Assembly (NCBI GenBank): GCA_023653785.1
Contig: JAMKCH010071837.1
Coordinates: 62,001-126,000, forward strand
From: Ophioderma brevispina
Lineage: Eukaryota; Echinodermata; Ophiuroidea; Amphilepidida; Ophiodermatidae
Direction: 5' to 3'
DNA: 64,000 nt
Shown: one piece after another, positions 1 to 11,056 of the stretch
How the letters are laid out: each line of letters begins with the position of its first letter
How positions within the stretch are numbered: the stretch's first letter is position 1
Notes under the pieces: generated by a model
Seen by the model: only the letters and a program-made list of their open reading frames with translations
The model's database searches: none
What the model was told of the DNA's origin: nothing
Made by a program: the position numbers and the translations under genes

Positions 1-131
1 TGATATCTAGAACAAACAAGAGCAGTATATTGTAGCAGTATTACTCTACCCCATTCAGTCTAAGGTCTAACATGACCCTACTCATGTGCTACTACACCAT
101 GTCATTATGTTCAAGTTGTGGTAAAATACAC

Positions 132-877
132 CCGAAAGCTAATATGGTGCATTTATTACAAGATTGCGTTATGACATACAGTAGGTCTCCACTATAGTGT
201 TAACTTGATGTACTTATCAAAGGCCATGTTCCATTTTTATGGTGAACAAGCTATAGAATTGACACTATAGTAAATATTTTTGCAGGATTTTGCTCTCAGC
301 AGTTGCCAGCAAACAATGTTAATATTAAACAAAATCCAAAATTTTCATTTTAATTTACCTGAAACCTGTCAAAATAAATGTTGAATGAGAATGGTATGTT
401 GACATGCAGAAATGCAGTTTGCTTTGCTGTAACACAACACCTATGGTTTTAAAATGCACCGAAACATTAAAGACCAAAAAAAAAAAAAAAAAAAACCGAA
501 AGCTAATATGGTGCATTTATTACAAGATTGCGTTATGACATACAGTAGGTCTCCACTATAGTGTTAACTTGATGTACTTATCAAAGGCCATGTTCCATTT
601 TTATGGTGAACAAGCTATAGATATTCTGAAGGATTCATTTTACTCTAACAAGCTATAGAATTGACACTATAGTAAATATTTTTGCAGGATTTTGCTCTCA
701 GCAGTTGCCAGCAAACAATGTTAATATTAAACAAAATCCAAAATTTTCATTTTAATTTACCTGAAACCTGTCAAAATAAATGTTGAATGAGAATGGTATG
801 TTGACATGCAGAAATGCAGTTTGCTTTGCTGTAACACAACACCTATGGTTTTAAAATGCACCGAAACATTAAAGACC
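132..877. repeat. tandem duplication with A20 at the junction
   Basis: Copy 1 (132-475) and copy 2 (496-877) are almost identical and joined by 20 A bases (476-495). Both start CCGAAAGCTAATATGGTGC and end CATTAAAGACC; only copy 2 continues into unique DNA. Copy 2 has 38 extra bases, bounded by direct repeats of AACAAGCTATAG, that copy 1 lacks, as expected for slippage deletion in copy 1. May be genuine or an assembly join of two haplotypes. Confidence 0.9.
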
Positions 878-929
878 ACTTGGATTTATTAAATTTTGCA
901 GTTATGACTCAAAATAGTAGTCTAAAGAG

Positions 930-1075
930 TGAGCATCATACTGATAAACCAGTTTAGGTTTAATCAGCATCATACTGATAAACCAGTTTAGGTTTAATCA
1001 GCATCATACTGATAAACCAGTTTAGGTTTAATCAGCATCATACTGATAAACCAGTTTAGGTTTAATCAGCATCAT
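930..1075. repeat. 34-bp tandem repeat, hairpin-forming unit
   Basis: Four full copies plus a partial of a 34-base unit containing CATCATACTGATAAACCAGT and then TTAGGTTTAATCAG. Each unit can fold as CTGATAAACC / GGTTTAATCAG around a 6-base loop. Units are virtually identical, so expansion is recent. Confidence 0.85.
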
Positions 1076-1354
1076 TTAAAACTTCCTCAATGAAATCCTC
1101 TTCAAGCATGCAAGATATTAATTAAGTTAATTACTTATGACTTAGTGATCCTGTGCTGCTAATTGTTGCCTGACTAAGAGTAAATCCCTCACATCCTGTC
1201 AATATTGGCAAACTCCAAAAGGTCAAAGTCAAGTATAGAATACACAAAGAAAGTCACTGAACTTGAACAACTCTAGAGTGTTTTAGTGCATTTTGAATCC
1301 TGACTGTGTTCTTCTCATTTGTGATGTGGCTGATAACATCATCTCATCTCACTT

Positions 1355-3111
1355 ATTGTCAGAATACACCTATACACCAAGGGCATTGTCAGAATACACC
1401 TATACACCAAGGGCATTGTCAGAATACACCTATACACCAAGGGCATTGTCAGAACATACCTATACACCAAGGGCATTGTCAGAATATACCTATACACCCG
1501 TGGGCATTGTCAGAATATACCTATACACCCGTGGGCATTGTCAGAATTACACCTATACACCCAGGGCATTGTCAGAATATACCTATACACCCGTGGGCAT
1601 TGTCAGAATACACCTATACAAATACACCCAAGGGCATTGTCAGAATACACCTATACACCAAGGGCATGTCAGAATACACATACACCCAAGGTCATTGTCA
1701 GAATACACCTTTACACCCAAGGGCATTGTCAGAATATACCTATACACCAAGGGCATTGTCAGAATACACCTATACATCAAGGGCATTGTCAGAATATACC
1801 TATACACCAAGGGCATTGTCAGAATACACCTATACATCTGAGGGTATTGTCAGAATACACCTATACCCCCAAGGGCATTGTCAGAATACACCTATACACC
1901 CGCGGGCATTGTCAGAAATACACCTATACACCCAAGGGCATTGTCAGAACATACCTATACACCAAGGACATTGTTAGAATACACCTATACACCCAAGGTC
2001 ATTGTCAGAAATACACCTATACACCCGAGGGTATTGTCAGAAATACACCTATACACCCAAGGGCATTGTCAGAATATACCTATACACCCGTGGGCATTGT
2101 CAGAATACACCTATACAAATACACCCAAGGGCATTGTCAGAAATACACCTATACACCCAAGGGCATTGTCAGAATACACATACACCCAAGGTCATTGTCA
2201 GAAATACACCTTTACACCCAAGGGCATTGTCAGAATATACCTATACACCCAAGGGCATTGTCAGAATACACCTATACATCAAGGGCATTGTCAGAATATA
2301 CCTATACACCCAAGGGCATTGTCAGAAATACACCTATACATCTGAGGGTATTGTCAGAATACACCTATACCCCCAAGGGCATTGTCAGATTACACCTATA
2401 CACCCGCGGGCATTGTCAGAATACACCTATACAAATGCAACCGAGTGGTGGTATTGTCAGAATCACATATCACCAAGGACATGTCAGAATACCATATAAA
2501 ACCCAAGGGCATTGTCAGAAAAAACCTTTACACCCAAGGGCATTGTCAGAATACACCTATACACCCAAGGGCATGTCAGAAATAACACCTTACACCAAGG
2601 GCATGTCAGAAAATCACCTATACACCCAAGGGCATTGTCAGATACACCTATACACCCGAGCGAATTGTCCGAAATACACCTATACCCGAGGGCAGTGCTT
2701 GGAGAAATACACTATACTCTCAAGGGCATTGTCAGAAAACATACATTACACCCAAGTGGCATTATTGGGAAAATATTACCTACACCCAGGGCCATTGTCA
2801 GAAATACACCTATACTCTGACTTTCAGTGCGCGCGTAGGCCAAAGGTTGCATTGCAACATGAAAAGGCGGCACTTGGTATATGCGCGCATTGTCACTTCA
2901 TACTTCAGACAAGACAAAGTATATACACCTGAGGGCATTTTCAAAAACACACCTGTACACCCGAGGGCATTGTCAGAAATACACCTATACTCCCAAGGGC
3001 ATTGTCAGAAATACACCTATTTTTAGATACATCTGAAGGCATTATTAAAAATACACCCCCAGGGGATTGGCAGAAATACACTGATAACACCCAAGGGCAT
3101 TGTCAGATTTT
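1355..3111. repeat. 30-32 bp minisatellite, about 55 units
   Basis: Head-to-tail array of TCAGAATACACCTATACACC plus AAGGGCATTG and variants. Early units are mostly 30 bases (GAATACA, CACCAAGG); later ones mostly 31-32 (GAAATACA, CACCCAAGG). Units decay after about 2420 and the array fades out near 3111. The unit is stop-free in several frames, giving long apparent ORFs of the NTPIHQGHCQ type; these are judged non-coding. Confidence 0.95.
2815..2930. mobile_element. MITE fragment inside the minisatellite
   Basis: A non-repeat insertion of about 115 bases interrupting the array. It ends TCACTTCATACTTCAGACAA..AGTATA and contains GCGCGCGTA, resembling the right half and core of the palindromic element at 51696-51832. 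Confidence 0.55.
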
Positions 3112-3421
3112 TTTAAAGGGGTGACAAGTTGCTTAGGCAAATTTTCAGAAGAATAGGATATATTGTAATTCTCCTCGGACAAGTACAATTTCCTGAATGG
3201 GTGAAAATTGGATTGCAAAGTAAAAAGGAAGTAAACACATCGAATTATGCAGTATCATGCTATGAGACATTTTTTTAATGATACACAAAACCATATAGAT
3301 AACAAAAAAATAAACATTAACAACAATAATACAACATTAAACCAAAAACTCACAATAAAATGTAAGTAGTAATTTGATATTTTTGTAATGTTTTCTCATA
3401 TTTGCATTTTAGCCAAATTAT
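3112..3421. other. unannotated AT-rich DNA
   Basis: AT-rich sequence with A-rich and (ACAATA)-like stretches around 3295-3355. No coding signal or repeat family recognised. Confidence 0.5.
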
Positions 3422-3802
3422 TTAAAGGGACCTTGACAGATCCAGTGGTGATCAAACCCCAATTTTTTTTGCACCTTGTACTGCAGAGGACTACAAAACA
3501 AACCCATGCTTGAAATTCTAATTGATTCTTGCACTCCCATTTTAATTTTATGAGTATTTTGTGTGTTACAATTCCCTGTAGAAGACTGTTGTTGACAAGT
3601 TTTAAATTATTTCTTTGTGTTTATTTGATTGTCCAAATCCAGACACTTAAACAGTCACTCTAGATTAATAATGAAAAAATTGTCGCCTATCTGTTTGGGG
3701 CATTTGTTAACAATTAATATGGCGGTACACTAAGTATGCAAAATTCTGGCTTTTTCAACAAATTTAGTGTTTTTCAGACAAATTTTCTGGATGTCCCTTT
3801 AG
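3422..3802. mobile_element. TTAA-type MITE (Kolobok/T2-like), about 380 bp
   Basis: Left end TTAAAGGGACCTTGACAGAT and right end ...TCTGGATGTCCCTTTAGG form inverted termini AAAGGGAC. The right TTAA is mutated to TTTAGG. The TTAAAGGxx end with a TTAA target is the signature of the T2/Kolobok group. No transposase is present. Confidence 0.6.
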
Positions 3803-4015
3803 GATAGGCCCTACACTGTAGCATGTTTAGATGGTTGAATCAACAGATTTCAAATTTGCAAGCATTCAATCATGTAAAAGAAACAAGAAAGATAATTCAC
3901 ACTGGAAATATTCGGATACACTATTCCCAAAACACCAACTGCACTGCTAGACAAATATTTACTTAATTTTTACCCTCGCGCTCTAATTTTTGCATTAAAA
4001 TAGCATTGCTATATA

Positions 4016-5010
4016 CACACACTGGCCAGAAGTATTGCAACATGCAGAAAAACAATTTATATTCAAAAATTGATTTAAAATTGCACCAGGAGTTCTTGAT
4101 TACACATTACGTAGTTATTGTCAGAATTACGATTTTCAGACAGATGCGGTTTCCCAGAATCAAATAGTGCAAAAAACGTTTGATTTGCTTGTCATGTTCC
4201 CTAAATATGGCGGGTTAAAGAGGCCAGCTAATGATATCTTGCTGATTGTACTCCAGAAGGAATACAGGCACAGGAACGTCAAAATGATTGCAAAATAATC
4301 ACTAAATGGATTATATGGGTTTGTCAGGGTCTTCTGTAAATTTTTAGGGTAACAATCGGAGTGGTTGTATGTACCGGAAATGAGATAATGTCAATAGAAA
4401 ACGGGAGCATGTCCAAGGCCGTTGGACTCGGGAAATTTAATGACGAGAAAGCGGTCACATGATAACTTGAAACCAACTTTTTAATCGCACCATTGACATT
4501 TTTGCTGTTTGTCATGCACTGTGAACACGTAATTAGACATGATTTATGTAAACCATGTGATTTATCAGACGAGTAGCACTTTGATGTCTCCAATTTTTCA
4601 CACATTTTTCTAAGACCACCATCTTCCATTGACTTTATCTCATTTTCCGTCCTCAAAACCACTCCATTTTTTTCCTGCAAACATTTAAATAAACCTGACG
4701 AACCTGAACAATTCATTAAGCAGGTATTTTGAAGCCATTTCTTTTGTTTCTGTGTCTGTATTCCTTCTGGAGTGCAAACGGCAAGTTATCGTTCGCAGTT
4801 CCTGTAATTCGCCATATTTATGGAACATGACAATCAAATCAAACATGTTTTCACCCTCTTGGATTCCGGGGAATAACATCTGTATGAAAACCATAACTTT
4901 GACATTTAATACGTAAGATGTGGTCAAGAATACATGGTATAATTTGAAATCAATTTGTGATCAAGAATTTCGTTTTTTTTGCATGTTGCAATACTTTTGG
5001 CCAGTGTGTG
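4016..5010. mobile_element. Tc1/mariner-like element with long inverted arms, 995 bp
   Basis: Flanked by TA on both sides (4014-4015 and 5011-5012). Termini CACACACTGGCCAGAAGTAT at left and the reverse complement of CACACACTGGCCAAAAGTAT at right. Imperfect inversion extends about 260 bases inward on each side, for example TTTGATTTGCTTGTCATGTT at left against TTTGATTTGATTGTCATGTT read on the minus strand. The unpaired centre (about 4276-4734) holds a 130-codon minus-strand ORF. No DDE transposase was recognised, so it is probably non-autonomous. Confidence 0.75.
4324..4716 (-). CDS. unrecognised ORF carried inside the TA-flanked element
   Basis: 130 codons in the unpaired centre of the inverted-repeat element. 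Composition is protein-like: Lys/Glu-rich start with LQEKNGVVLRTENEIKSMED, then a Cys-rich middle (KSCLITCSQCMTNSKN). The frame is open upstream in a different register (4685-4927), which reads through the right arm. No family recognised. It could be a captured gene fragment, a transposase remnant or a chance ORF. Confidence 0.2.
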   Translation of the reverse strand: MNCSGSSGLFKCLQEKNGVVLRTENEIKSMEDGGLRKMCEKLETSKCYSSDKSHGLHKSCLITCSQCMTNSKNVNGAIKKLVSSYHVTAFSSLNFPSPTALDMLPFSIDIISFPVHTTTPIVTLKIYRRP

Positions 5011-5169
5011 TACATGCATTATTTACATCAAGTAATACTTCAGAGCTAATAGGAAGTGGCCTGGATCAAACCTCAATTTTCACTAAGATTGCCCGGCAGA
5101 AATTATATCCATCAGATGCACAAGTATTTTCGGAACATCCTTTGACGTGCTAGACAAGGGCCGTGTGAT

Positions 5170-5390
5170 TGCAACAAGGTTGTAAGTGCTATGTGATACA
5201 TCTGTGTGCTACCATGCAACTTTCTCTTTTCTTTTCTTGAATCAGTGGCTCTTGAAATGGTTCTTCAGGAGACATAGTTGTCTGAAGAACCATTTCAAGA
5301 GCCACTGACCAAGACTTGGCATAATAGTATGTTTGATGGAAATTTCTGACAAATGGCAGCTATTGCCCATATGACCACGTTGCACTCACA
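5170..5390. mobile_element. hairpin MITE with perfect 27-bp stem
   Basis: Outer ends CAAGGTTGTAAGTGC and TGGCAGCTATTG..ACC are related to the element at 38195. Inside, 5242-5268 and 5282-5308 are perfect 27-base inverted repeats (TCAGTGGCTCTTGAAATGGT...) around a 13-base loop. The arm word AGCCACTGACCAAGACT recurs at 38275, 43815 and 56905. Confidence 0.7.
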
Positions 5391-6180
5391 TGACGAAGTG
5401 ACCATTGATGACCACAAATGACCGATCTTTCACAGATGACCCATTGTATTACTATCCTGTTAGCGGATATGATAGCGTTACCTTTTAGGCATGGGTGGGA
5501 CTGCTTGGGGAGGGGGAAATGAAAGTGTTAGAGGAGGGGGGATATAATAACAATAAGAAGAGGATATTGGCAAAATATTCATTGTCCATCTACTCAATAC
5601 TTCTAAATCATTTCAACATTTTGTTTTGTCCCCGATGGCTGTAGTAGGCAACAGATCAGATCTTCATTTTGAAAACATTGGAAGACTTTATGAGATTTCA
5701 TAAATAGCATTGTATCGCTGTCTTTTTGTCCCGGTGGAATTTGAGTAGGCGAGCTGAAATGAAAATGTTACGCTTAAGAAGCAATTCTATTATTTGCTGG
5801 ATATCAGTTAAGCCTTAGTGGTCCTTGTTAGAAGTATAAAATAGACAAATGTTTGCGTTCTGATGGTGTGAGGCTTTCACAGAAGGGAAGGAGTAGGTGG
5901 CATCTGTGAAAAACAATGTTGTCAATATTGACCTTTTGTGGGATTAATTTGTCAAAATTCCTAACCAATGTATTTTGTGTAATTTGATGATAATTTAATG
6001 CTAGAGACAGTTTATATTGTTATAGCATTGTTAAATCTACATTTTAATGATTCATTCAAGCTCTAATTCCTATTAGTTAGTATAATAGAAAATGATTAAG
6101 AAGGAAATGGGGTATTTGTTAATGTGAAATTTTTTACTTAAAAAATCGGTCAGATTTAAAAAATAGAAATAATAAAAACA
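5391..6180. other. unannotated intergenic or intronic DNA
   Basis: No coding signal. Contains a G-rich stretch (5500-5540), then AT-rich DNA. Confidence 0.5.
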
Positions 6181-6360
6181 GTACGGTAAAAAAAATTACG
6201 GTAAAATGCTGGCAACTCAGTTGCCAGGTATTTTACCATAAGGAATTTTAGAGTAAAGTGCTGGCAACTCAGTTGCCAGATATTTTACCGCTATTTGATG
6301 GTTACCATAATTTTTATCAGTATTTTGCCATAAATCTGTATTTTTATGGGTGGTTTACAG
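6181..6360. mobile_element. palindromic MITE, two nested hairpins
   Basis: TACGGTAAAATGCTGGCAAC..GTTGCCAGGTATTTTACC is a hairpin around CTGGCAACTCAGTTGCCAG, followed 55 bases later by a second nearly identical hairpin. Tails read TTACCATAATTTTTATxxxT. Confidence 0.65.
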
Positions 6361-7599
6361 TTTTCACGATAAACACAACGTAAATATTTTAAACGGTTTC
6401 ACCTCAAAAACTACAGTGGATCTTTTACAGTGAAAAAAGCACCTTCCCCATCCTAGTGGGGGGAAAATAATTAAATTAACACAAACTAAATGTTTACAAA
6501 AATTAGGGTTGGGATTTTGAAGCTGTCGAAACAAACTCACATTTGCTCCAAGTTGTTTTGGGGCACACTTGGCAGTCGTAAATCAATCTTTATTTGCAGT
6601 ATCATATGCAACCTAAAAAACCTTCAAGTAACAAACTCCAGTGGCAAATAATCTTGGTAATAGCCCAGGGAGAGTTTACAGGTAAATATCACCCACCTTG
6701 CTGTGAATTAAAGATAAAGCCTGATTCATCCATCTTAGCCCCTGAAGAATACACCCGAGAAGTAAACCAAGATGCTTATCATCTACATTTAACCTGACAT
6801 CAGGATAATTCTGATTCCAGCTTAGCTAGGTCAAAGACGCTGAATTCAAAGGAAATGCAACACTTTTAGTTAATTGGGTCATTTGTTTTATTTAGGATTG
6901 GATGCTCCATCAACCTCAAAACTGTGGAAATTGGGTTATGTATTGACAGCATATACTACACATATGGAAAGTGTTACCCTAAATTAAAATAATTTATTTT
7001 TGGGGGGTGGGTATCCTTGTGTTGTTCCTTGTTTAACTCCTCAAAATGAGTTGCCCTTCATTAACTCCTCAAACAAGTGGGAATTCACTCCTTTTGGCTT
7101 TTGGAGGGATTTTCACTCTTTTTTAGTAGAACTTGGCTCTTTTAAAGTATAAAAACATCTTGGAGTGATTTATAAGCATTTCTTTTTTAGAGTAAAATTT
7201 TCACTCATTTACATTTAGAGAGTAGGTTCGTGGCTTTGAGATGACCAATGCCTTCAGGTCATTTGCCCAGCCACTTCAAAAATATCAGCTTACGTGCAAT
7301 AACCTATACAGAATCTACCAAGTTGAAAAGGTTAAAGAAGAAATTGTGACTCTGCAAAGGCTATGATTGTGTTGCCAGCACATCCCTGGGCAACCAGGTA
7401 TATGAAGAGCCTGGCCAACCAAGTCAAGGGGTAGACTGGTCTGGGGCACAAGACCCTTCACTGACGCATTTCCGTGTGTTGTTTGTGGTACACTGTCCAG
7501 TAGGAAGTGGTTATTAGTAGGGGTCAGTCAGCCGCCAGCCCTGTAAACAAATCAACCAGTGATTAGGAAAGGGATTCTCAACAAAAAAATAACGCAATA
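6361..7599. other. unannotated; one dispersed-repeat fragment
   Basis: No gene seen. 7215-7345 (GTGGCTTTGAGATGACCAAT ... CAGAATCTACCAAG ... GGTTAAAG) is a diverged copy of a dispersed family also seen near 43730, 53395, 56850 and 58660. Confidence 0.5.
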
Positions 7600-7948
7600 T
7601 TAAAGGTGCAACAAGAGATTTCACATATCAGGTGTCCCTGAAAAAATCGAAATACTGATTTTTGCCCTGATGTAAAGCTTTCCATCAAAAATATCCCCAC
7701 TGAAGATTAAGCTGAGGAAATGTTTCTTTGGTACAAAAAATGTGAAATTCCAATTTCGTATACGAGCAAATACGAAATTCTGCCTATGTTTTGTATTGAA
7801 ATATGAGCAATCAAAATCACCTTTTTTGCTCTTTTAAAACATTTCTGTAGCCAAATACAAGGTAGGAAATCTACTGCGTGTCCAATCTATATGAAATTGA
7901 ATATGACACAATATTTGGGTGCCTCAAAATCTCTCGTTGCACCTTTAA
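7600..7948. mobile_element. TTAA-type MITE, 349 bp
   Basis: Inverted termini TTAAAGGTGCAACAAGAGAT and (read in reverse) TTAAAGGTGCAACGAGAGAT, including TTAA at both ends. Non-coding interior. T2/Kolobok-type terminus. Confidence 0.85.
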
Positions 7949-8987
7949 TTTCATTGGCCTTGATGGACAGTAGAAAACAAATAAGGAACGATATATTCAG
8001 TGGTCCATGGAGAGAGGACACTCAACTTTGGCTTAGGGTGTGCGGTGTTAAGCACAGAACTTGAGGGCGTAAGAACAAACTTTTTGCAAAATGTTGGGTC
8101 TTAAATTATTTTTGTTTAAAGCGGCACTGTCTCATTTTCAACAAAATATGAAATTTCTCGAATTTGCTCTCAGTCTTGGACCTTGAAATATTTACAGATA
8201 TAGTTTATGCACAGAAATATCAAACCATAAAACATTGGAGCCTTAATATAAGACTAAAGACATGCAGTAATTTTTAGCCTAATATGTGGGTAGCACAAGC
8301 ATTGATTAAAAGTGCTGGAGTATGCACATGCGCATGCACGTATAAAGGCAATGCATGCCAATGCAAAACACTTGTGTGAACATGTGTGACATCACTGAGT
8401 CTAGAAAGGTAAATGACTATACATGAAGTGATTACTAAAGTGCAAAACCAAGGATTCTAGTTTTTCTAAGTTAAAGATCTGTTAACCTATCTCGATATTG
8501 GTTTCCTGCCCAATTTTATGACAAAAACAGCTTGTATTTATTCCTGTATTGTATTGCATTTTCCCTGCATGCATCAGATTTCACAGGTCAAACACATTTC
8601 AATAACAGCTGTAACAAAAACTATAACAAAAAGCCTATCTCGGGATTCCATCCGTAAAAAAAGAAACAATCATATCTTTGATATTTGTACAATTTAAGAA
8701 ATTTACACAATTGGAATGTAGCACAAATAATTTAATCTATAGTTTTCCTCAAGGTGTATAACTAGGCAAGTTTTAAATTTGATATTGACAAAGATATCTG
8801 TATTTTCTTCAAATGGGATTATAGAATTGGTAAATGGGATTCAAAATTTGGTTTAGGTAATCGAATACCAGGCCTATTATTGATCTGTATGTCTCATTTT
8901 TTCGACATTGTTGTTTCAGTGGCAATGTTTCTATAATTCCCCAATCTCAAATATTTTGCCATGTAATAGATTGGTGCTGCGGTATTT
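7949..8987. other. unannotated AT-rich DNA
   Basis: No gene or complete repeat seen. 8115-8140 (TTTAAAGCGGCACTGTCTCA) resembles a degraded TTAAAGG terminus without a partner. Confidence 0.45.
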
Positions 8988-9189
8988 AGTGGCATAGCCA
9001 GGTGGGGGCAGAGGGGGCATCCTCCTTTGAGATTTTTAAGGGGAAATCGGGAAGTAAAAGACAGATATTCAGGTTAAATCAGCCCTTTTTTTTACTTGTC
9101 CTGCGAGCGGAATATTTTTGCCTGCGATCGGGATATTTGTTGCACCTAGTGGAACTCGCCCCTTGGAACCAACGGACTGGCTACGCACT
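8988..9189. mobile_element. hAT-like MITE, about 200 bp, decayed ends
   Basis: Left AGTGGCATAGCCAGG and right ACTGGCTACGCACT are inverted. This is the same terminal type as the well-preserved element at 9236, but no target duplication is visible. Confidence 0.5.
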
Positions 9190-9235
9190 TGGCAATATTA
9201 GTGCTTCAGTGCAGCTAACACTTAACCCATGAGCT

Positions 9236-9410
9236 CAGTGGCTTAACCAGACCTTTGCAAATTGGGGGGGGGGGGGGAAGAAGGGGTGCCAAAGCATTTT
9301 CTGAAGGGGCAAATTTGGGTCCTTCGACAGACAATGTACAAAGGTCAGTTCATTTTGGGGGGCTGGCGGGGGTAAGGGTTCTAAGGGTCCCACAGCTGGT
9401 TACGCCACTG
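9236..9410. mobile_element. hAT MITE, 175 bp, with perfect 8-bp target duplication
   Basis: Termini CAGTGGCTTAACCAG and CTGGTTACGCCACTG (15-bp inverted repeats, one mismatch). Flanked immediately by CATGAGCT at 9228-9235 and again at 9411-9418. An 8-bp duplication with CAGTGG ends is diagnostic of hAT. The interior has a run of 13 G. Confidence 0.9.
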
Positions 9411-9628
9411 CATGAGCTTGCTCTGATGCTAGTGTGGCTATCAGGGGGGGTAGGACACGATCTGCTCGATTGGGCATTGGGGATTTCCAAACGGTAATTT
9501 GGGGAATTGCTACGTGCATTTACTATGGCAGTCTCGGTCATCTCTTAACCTTTGTTCAAAAGATCTTAGTAATATCATGATAATTTAGGGAAAAAATATT
9601 GACTTCAAAATCCGTCGGGGTTAGTGTA

Positions 9629-9979
9629 TTAAAGGCCGACTCAGAGATTTCCCGATGAGGGCGCACTCATTTTTCAAACAAATCGTGTTTTTTGTATATA
9701 CTTAATATTTGTCCACATACTAATCACTGTGTGAAATAACTAGCTCAAATCGAAGTCTTTCATATAGAAAATCACAACTTTGTACACCCTATAGGATACA
9801 CGGTATCCTATATGGCACTGTTATACTGTGCATAAATGTTGACTGCATGAAAACAAAAAATCCGATTCATCTCAAACTTTGGAACTAAGCATTTTAGGTA
9901 ACTATCTGTAGTTCTAGATGGACTATTTTTAATTACTACACACAAAATTATATTTCGAAATCTCTGAATCAGCCTTTAA
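9629..9979. mobile_element. TTAA-type MITE, 351 bp
   Basis: Inverted termini TTAAAGGCCGACTCAGAGAT and (reversed) TTAAAGGCTGATTCAGAGAT, with TTAA on both sides. The interior contains ATAGGATACACGGTATCCTAT, an imperfect palindrome. Confidence 0.85.
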
Positions 9980-10596
9980 CCCAGCTGCAAAATAATAGTC
10001 ATTTAGATTTAAATATTTGTGACCAGACCTAGTCTGTGTGTTTAACCGTTCGATATTTGTAAGAGCGCCCTCCTACCGTTAAGTCTTTCAAACAGACTAG
10101 CACCTGGATGTGATGCCGTTTTGAATTCGCTGTTGCTGTTAGGTTGGTTAGTTGGTTAGGTTGGTGGCTATCTCACCCACAACTAGCCTTGTTGTCTGCT
10201 CTCGTCCACTCACAGTCTCACATGTCTCTTTTTGAGCGATGAATTGAAATTGTATCCAATCAGCATGCTTGATCATTGTGGTTTAATTCTTTTGTGCTTC
10301 GTCCAATGTCACTTTATACCGGTCACTGTATGCAGTCCATCTTTGCGCTGCTATTTCATCTTTAGTAATAAGCTGAAATCTCAATAGTGCAATGAACTCA
10401 CAATTGTAAAAAAATATACCACTGAATGCCCATCAAAGACAATATATTAAAGATTGAAGCTCTATCTCGTTGTGTGCACATTTAGAAGATAGCCATTTTT
10501 GTATCAATCAAGTTTTGCCCAAGTAACCCTTTCACTCTTTTGGCTAAGTAAAAGATGGTAGCATCCATTTGCACATGACTGCAGTCCATTATTTCT

Positions 10597-11056
10597 ATAA
10601 AGTCACATCAGTCGATTTTGCTAACTGATAAAATTGAAAAAAAATAATAAAAATCAGATTAGTGCATGTCTTGTAATAAAATAGGGCTCTTAACAAGGGA
10701 AAAAGCCTAAAAAAAAGCAAACTCATAAGGACAAAACTGTATATTTTAGTTATTTCTGTCTATACGGATACTTGCTTCAACACATAATTGAATGGAGGCT
10801 CCTTTGAAAACTGCTGTTTGCTTCCTTTTCCATCATTTTCAAGTTGGAAAAATAATTTATGAGTATGTTACAGAGCTTGATCCATTCGACTTCAAGCTAT
10901 TGACTGCGCAAATTTTCAAAGTTCTGTTTCGGAGTGCTGTGAACCACTTGAATAGTGTCTTTAAATACCCGGGCATTTTTAAACCTCTCCAGCAGTTGAG
11001 AATATTCAAAAGGTACTTCTTACTTTTTCACTAGCCCATCTCCACTGATAGTGAAA
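10597..11056. mobile_element. diverged TTAA-type MITE related to 17298
   Basis: Left ATAAAGTCACATCAGTCGAT and right CACTGATAGTGAAA are mutated forms of the 17298 termini. Interior words such as AACATATAATTGAATGGAG and GAAAACTGCTGTTT are shared, with an extra 100 or so bases in this copy. A short ORF crossing it is a by-product. Confidence 0.65.

Noticed and set aside
930..1075. CRISPR-like regular repeats of 34 bases
   Set aside because: Units are directly adjacent with no variable spacers, and the genome is clearly eukaryotic.
1293..2932. Long ORFs (up to 464 codons) with repeated NTPIHQGHCQ / ALSEYTYTP peptides, like a secreted repeat protein
   Set aside because: Open frames occur in all three + frames at once because the 30-base unit lacks stops. 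Units of 30, 31 and 32 bases shift frame repeatedly, and no splice or signal-peptide context is seen.
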